DNA from: Caballeronia fortuita
Lineage (GTDB): Bacteria; Pseudomonadota; Gammaproteobacteria; Burkholderiales; Burkholderiaceae
Reading direction: 5' to 3'
Length of the DNA stretch: 64,000 nucleotides
Assembly: GCF_001544835.2 (NCBI RefSeq)
Contig: NZ_FCNX02000019.1
Span: forward strand, 1 to 64,000
Shown piece after piece: positions 60,770 through 64,000 of this stretch; the stretch's first letter is position 1, and each line of letters opens with the position of its first letter. Under the pieces are notes generated by a model, which saw only the letters and a list, made by a program, of their open reading frames with translations, did not search any database and was not told where the DNA came from. Position numbers and translations under genes: made by a program.

Positions 60770-61720
60770 ATGCCTGTATTTCCCACCGAAGCCGTGATTC
60801 GCGAAGTCGGTCTGCGCGACGGCTTGCAAAGCATCCGGCAAGTACTGCCGACGTCGCGCAAGCGTGAATGGATCGGCGACGCCTACGCCGCCGGCCAGCG
60901 CGAGATCGAAGTCGGCTCGTTCGTGCCTGCGCGGCTTCTGCCGCAACTTGCCGATACCGCCGAGCTCGTCGCGTTCGCAAAGACGCTGCCGGGCCTCTTC
61001 GTTTCCGTGCTCGTGCCCAACCTGAAGGGTGCCGAACGTGCATTCGAATCGGGCGCCGATCTGCTGCTCGTGCCGCTATCGGCGAGTCACGCGCATAGCC
61101 TCGCCAATCTGCGCAAGACGCCGGACGAAGTCGTTGCGGAGGTCGCGCGCATTCGCGCGGCACGCGATGCATCGGGCGCAAAGACGCTGATCGAAGGCGG
61201 CATCGGCACGGCGTTCGGCTGCACGATTCAGGGCCGCGTCGACAGAACTGAAGTGCTGCGCTGCATGCAGGCGCTGCTCGATGCGGGCGCGGATCGCGTG
61301 AGCATCGCGGATACCGTCGGCCATGCGGGGCCGCGCGCCGTGCGCGATCTCTTCGACGAGGCGCGGCGCATCGCGGGCGAGCGCTTCTGGTGCGGTCACT
61401 TCCACGACACGCGCGGCCTCGCGCTCGCCAATGTATATGCCGCGCTCGAAACTGGCGTCACTCGTTTCGATGCGACGCTCGCGGGCATCGGTGGATGTCC
61501 GCATGCGCCCGGCGCGAGCGGCAATGCGGCGAGCGAGGACCTCGCCTTCATGCTCGCCGGCATGGACATCGAAACGGGCGTGGACATTGCCGCATTGCTC
61601 AGGCTGCGCGAGAAGGTCGCGCGCTGGCTCGAAGGCGAAACGCTGCACGGCGCGCTGTGGCGTGCCGGACTTCCCGAATCATTCGCGCGCCATGCGGCGA
61701 GCGCCGCGCTGACCGTTTGA
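60770..61720 (+). CDS. HMG-CoA lyase-family enzyme
   Basis: A 316-residue TIM-barrel lyase: IREVGLRDGLQS near 9-20 (metal-binding Asp), GHFHDTRGLALAN near 210-222 (His-x-His zinc site), and GGCPHAPGASGNAASEDLAF near 242-261 (catalytic Cys loop). It would split a 3-hydroxy-3-methylglutaryl-CoA-like substrate to acetyl-CoA and a keto acid, or act on a similar citramalyl-type substrate. Start at 60770 after AGGAGACG. Followed by a CoA-transferase 10 bases later. Confidence 0.9.
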   Translation: MPVFPTEAVIREVGLRDGLQSIRQVLPTSRKREWIGDAYAAGQREIEVGSFVPARLLPQLADTAELVAFAKTLPGLFVSVLVPNLKGAERAFESGADLLLVPLSASHAHSLANLRKTPDEVVAEVARIRAARDASGAKTLIEGGIGTAFGCTIQGRVDRTEVLRCMQALLDAGADRVSIADTVGHAGPRAVRDLFDEARRIAGERFWCGHFHDTRGLALANVYAALETGVTRFDATLAGIGGCPHAPGASGNAASEDLAFMLAGMDIETGVDIAALLRLREKVARWLEGETLHGALWRAGLPESFARHAASAALTV

Positions 61721-61730
61721 GGCTTCTCAC

Positions 61731-62882
61731 ATGACTTCGAATACAGGACTTCCTCTCGACGGTGTGCGCGTCGTCGAATTCACGCATATGGTGATGGGGC
61801 CGACGTGCGGCATGATCCTGGCCGATCTCGGCGCCGAGGTCATCAAGATCGAACCGCCCGGCGGCGACAAGACCCGCACGCTGCCGGGACTGGGCATCGG
61901 CTTCTTTCGCTCGTTCAATCGCAACAAGAAGAGCGTCGTCATAGACATCAACACGCAGGAAGGCCGCGAAACCGCGACCGAACTCATCGGCACATGCGAT
62001 GTCGTGCTCGAGAACTTTCGTCCCGGTCTCATGCAGAAGCTCGGGCTCGATTACGAAACGCTCGGCAAGCGTTATCCGCGGCTCGTCTATGTGTCGCACA
62101 AGGGCTTTTTGCCCGGACCCTATGAAAAGCGCCTCGCGCTCGACGAGGTCGTGCAGATGATGGGCGGTCTGTCTTACATGACCGGCCCGGTAGGGCGGCC
62201 GCTGCGCGCGGGAACATCGGTGAACGACATCATGGGCGGCATGTTCGGCGCGATCGGCGTTCTGGCCGCACTGCGCGAGCGCGATATCACCGGACGCGGA
62301 CAGGAAGTGCAGAGCGCGCTCTTCGAGAATTGCGTGTTCCTCTCGGCGCAGCACATGCAGCAATACGCGATGACGCACGAAGCGCCGCCGCCGATGCCCG
62401 CGCGCGTATCGGCATGGAGTGTCTACGACGTCTTCACGCTGGCCGGCGGCGAGCAGCTTTTCATCGGCGCGGTGAGCGACAAACAGTTCGTCACGCTCTG
62501 CGATGTGCTCGCGCGCGACGACATCGCCGCCGACCCGCGCTTCGCGACCAACGCGATGCGCGTCGCGGTGCGCCCCGAGCTGCTCGCCTGTCTCGGCGCG
62601 ATCCTGAAGGATCATCGCGTCGACGAACTCGCGCCGAAGCTCGAAGCGGCCGGCATTCCCTATGCGCCGATCGTGCGGCCCGATCAGCTTCTCGACGATC
62701 CGCACCTGAAAGCGAGCGGCGGCCTCGTGCCGATGCAGACCGACGATGGCGGCACGACCGACGTCGTCCTGCTGCCGATCACGATGGGCGGCCGCCGCCC
62801 CGGCGTGCGTCAGGCGCTCGCGCGCGTCGGCGAGCACACTCAGGAGGTGCTCTCGCGCATCAGAAGCCGGATAACGGCATGA
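61731..62882 (+). CDS. CaiB/BaiF (class III) CoA-transferase
   Basis: A 383-residue enzyme with LADLGAEVIKIEPPGGDKTR near 26-45 and the conserved Asp in GTSVNDIMGGMFGAIG near 162-177, which forms the acyl-enzyme in family III. It likely activates a dicarboxylate by transferring CoA, so that the lyase gene just upstream can cleave it; the pair suggests use of 3-hydroxy-3-methylglutarate, citramalate or a related acid. Substrate unproven. Confidence 0.92.
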   Translation: MTSNTGLPLDGVRVVEFTHMVMGPTCGMILADLGAEVIKIEPPGGDKTRTLPGLGIGFFRSFNRNKKSVVIDINTQEGRETATELIGTCDVVLENFRPGLMQKLGLDYETLGKRYPRLVYVSHKGFLPGPYEKRLALDEVVQMMGGLSYMTGPVGRPLRAGTSVNDIMGGMFGAIGVLAALRERDITGRGQEVQSALFENCVFLSAQHMQQYAMTHEAPPPMPARVSAWSVYDVFTLAGGEQLFIGAVSDKQFVTLCDVLARDDIAADPRFATNAMRVAVRPELLACLGAILKDHRVDELAPKLEAAGIPYAPIVRPDQLLDDPHLKASGGLVPMQTDDGGTTDVVLLPITMGGRRPGVRQALARVGEHTQEVLSRIRSRITA

Positions 62883-62980
62883 GCCTCGTGCCGCGCGCGC
62901 GTCGAGCGGCGCGGCGATAGCGGACCCGGCAGGCAGGCATCGAGACAGGCCGCCGGACACATCGAAGATCAGGAGACAAC

Positions 62981-64000
62981 ATGCAGCAGACCGTCACGGC
63001 GGGCAGCGCCCCGCTCATCACGCCGAACGTGCAGGCCGGCATTCAACCGGGCGCGGAAATATCGGCGCGCATGGATCGACTGCCGATCACTCGGCATCTC
63101 TGGATGCTCGTACTGCTGATCTCGCTCGGCGGCTTCTTCGAAATCTACGATCTGATCTTCACGGGCTATATCGCGCCCGGCATGGCGAAGAGCGGACTGC
63201 TCGCGACGACGACGCATTCGTTCTTCGGCTTCACCGGCATCGCCGGATTCATCGCGGCGACGTTCGCGGGGCTGTTCGTCGGCACGTTCTGTTTCGGCTG
63301 GCTGCCGGATCGTTATGGCCGTCGCGCCGTGTTCACAGTGTCGTTGCTCTGGTACTCGGTCGGCTCGGCGATCATGGCATTCCAGACGACGCCCGAGATG
63401 GTGATTCTATGGCGCTTCATCACGGGCATCGGTGTGGGCGTGGAGATCATCACCATCGACAGCTACGTGACCGAACTCGTGCCGCAACACATGCGCGGCC
63501 GCGCGATGGCGTTCAATCAGATGGTGATGTTCGCCGCCGCGCCCGTCGCCGCGATCCTGTCGTACTGGCTCGTGCCGACGACCGTGTTCGGCATCGACGG
63601 ATGGCGCGTCGTCGTGCTCGCGGGATCGGCGGGTGCGGTGCTCGTGTGGTTCATCCGCCGCTCGGTTCCAGAGAGTCCACGCTGGCTCGCGTCGCACGGA
63701 CAGGCCGCTAAAGCTGACGTCATCGTGCGCGATATCGAATCCATCGTCGCGCGGCAGTCGCACGCGCCGTTGCCGCCACCGCTGCCGGTGCTGGAGCAGC
63801 CGGTACATCGCCGGGCGTCGTTCGCGGAATTGCTGGAGCCGCCGTACCGCTCGCGCTTCCTGATGCTCGTCGTGTTCAATCTGTGTCAGGCGATCGGCTA
63901 TTACGGCTTTGCGAACTGGGTGCCGACGCTGCTGATCGGGCAGGGCATCACCGTCACGAAGAGCCTGCTTTACTCGTTCATCATCGCGTTCGCGCTGCCC
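62981..64000 (+). CDS. MFS transporter, sugar-porter-like, cut off by the window
   Basis: Starts at ATG 62981 after AGGAGA; continues past the end, so 340 codons are seen. N-terminal tail to about 35, then helix 1 (LISLGGFFEIYDLIFTGYI), motif FGWLPDRYGRRAVF between helices 2 and 3, and RRSVPESPRWLASHGQ at the central loop. Last seen gene of the LysR-controlled module, so probably imports the acid used by the CoA-transferase and lyase. Confidence 0.88.
   Translation, partial: MQQTVTAGSAPLITPNVQAGIQPGAEISARMDRLPITRHLWMLVLLISLGGFFEIYDLIFTGYIAPGMAKSGLLATTTHSFFGFTGIAGFIAATFAGLFVGTFCFGWLPDRYGRRAVFTVSLLWYSVGSAIMAFQTTPEMVILWRFITGIGVGVEIITIDSYVTELVPQHMRGRAMAFNQMVMFAAAPVAAILSYWLVPTTVFGIDGWRVVVLAGSAGAVLVWFIRRSVPESPRWLASHGQAAKADVIVRDIESIVARQSHAPLPPPLPVLEQPVHRRASFAELLEPPYRSRFLMLVVFNLCQAIGYYGFANWVPTLLIGQGITVTKSLLYSFIIAFALP

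Overview
This is a GC-rich bacterial chromosome segment with dense, mostly intact genes. The 5S rRNA tail, the short H-NS-type protein, a DUF3563 miniprotein, a DUF2501 protein, the AcnB type and the many aromatic-acid MFS/regulator modules all point to Burkholderiaceae, most likely the Paraburkholderia/Caballeronia group. This placement comes from recognised families, not from a search. There are no tRNA genes, CRISPR arrays, insertion sequences or clear prophage genes.

Layout. 1-94: 3' end of a 5S rRNA gene and its terminator, closing an rRNA operon. 121-10181: a bacterioferritin with altered metal-site residues, an NtrC-type two-component pair, a paralogous pair of repeat proteins with an MFS exporter, a frameshifted Tat-lipoprotein serine hydrolase, an AhpD-like protein with an XRE/MmyB regulator, and a DUF3563 miniprotein. 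10186-18857: a surface/export region with a thioredoxin-like protein, two tandem GT4 glycosyltransferases, a duplicated-domain lipoprotein, a TupA-like ATP-grasp protein, an MsbA-like ABC exporter and a cupin. 19039-21990: a complete SiaABCD-type operon (PP2C phosphatase, kinase, anti-anti-sigma-like target, diguanylate cyclase) whose phosphatase carries a CBS-like input region. 22210-30702: housekeeping and envelope genes (H-NS, TPR-glycosyltransferase, YbdK, MarR, ClC, LprI-like) plus an RNase Sa-like lipoprotein that has lost catalytic residues. 30889-33474: acnB with a readable promoter.

33567-50403: two catabolic islands. The first has a MarR gene, a 3-hydroxybenzoate 4-monooxygenase-like flavoprotein, a class II aldolase and an AAHS-type MFS on the minus strand. 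They are divergent from an HTH/citrate-synthase fusion whose enzyme residues are largely gone, followed by a cupin and an SDR. The second is a GGT-like Ntn hydrolase / MFS / GAF / MFS operon divergent from a FadR-type GntR regulator and a BluB-like gene. Two perfect copies of TGAACCAAT-N4-ATTGGTTCA lie between its divergent genes.

50706-64000: an AraC/BKACE/MFS module, a lipoprotein with a methyltransferase fold, a sorbosone-dehydrogenase-like lipoprotein with a DUF2231 protein, a minus-strand stress/envelope cluster (zinc alcohol dehydrogenase, small hydrophilic and membrane proteins, holin-X, DUF421), and a LysR / HMG-CoA-lyase-like / CaiB CoA-transferase / MFS module that runs off the end of the window.

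The strongest candidates for undescribed biology are the pseudo-citrate-synthase regulator (38326-39642) with its palindromic intergenic region, the catalytically altered RNase lipoprotein (28882-29352), the CBS-type SiaABCD variant, and the GntR-controlled GGT-like/GAF/dual-MFS operon.
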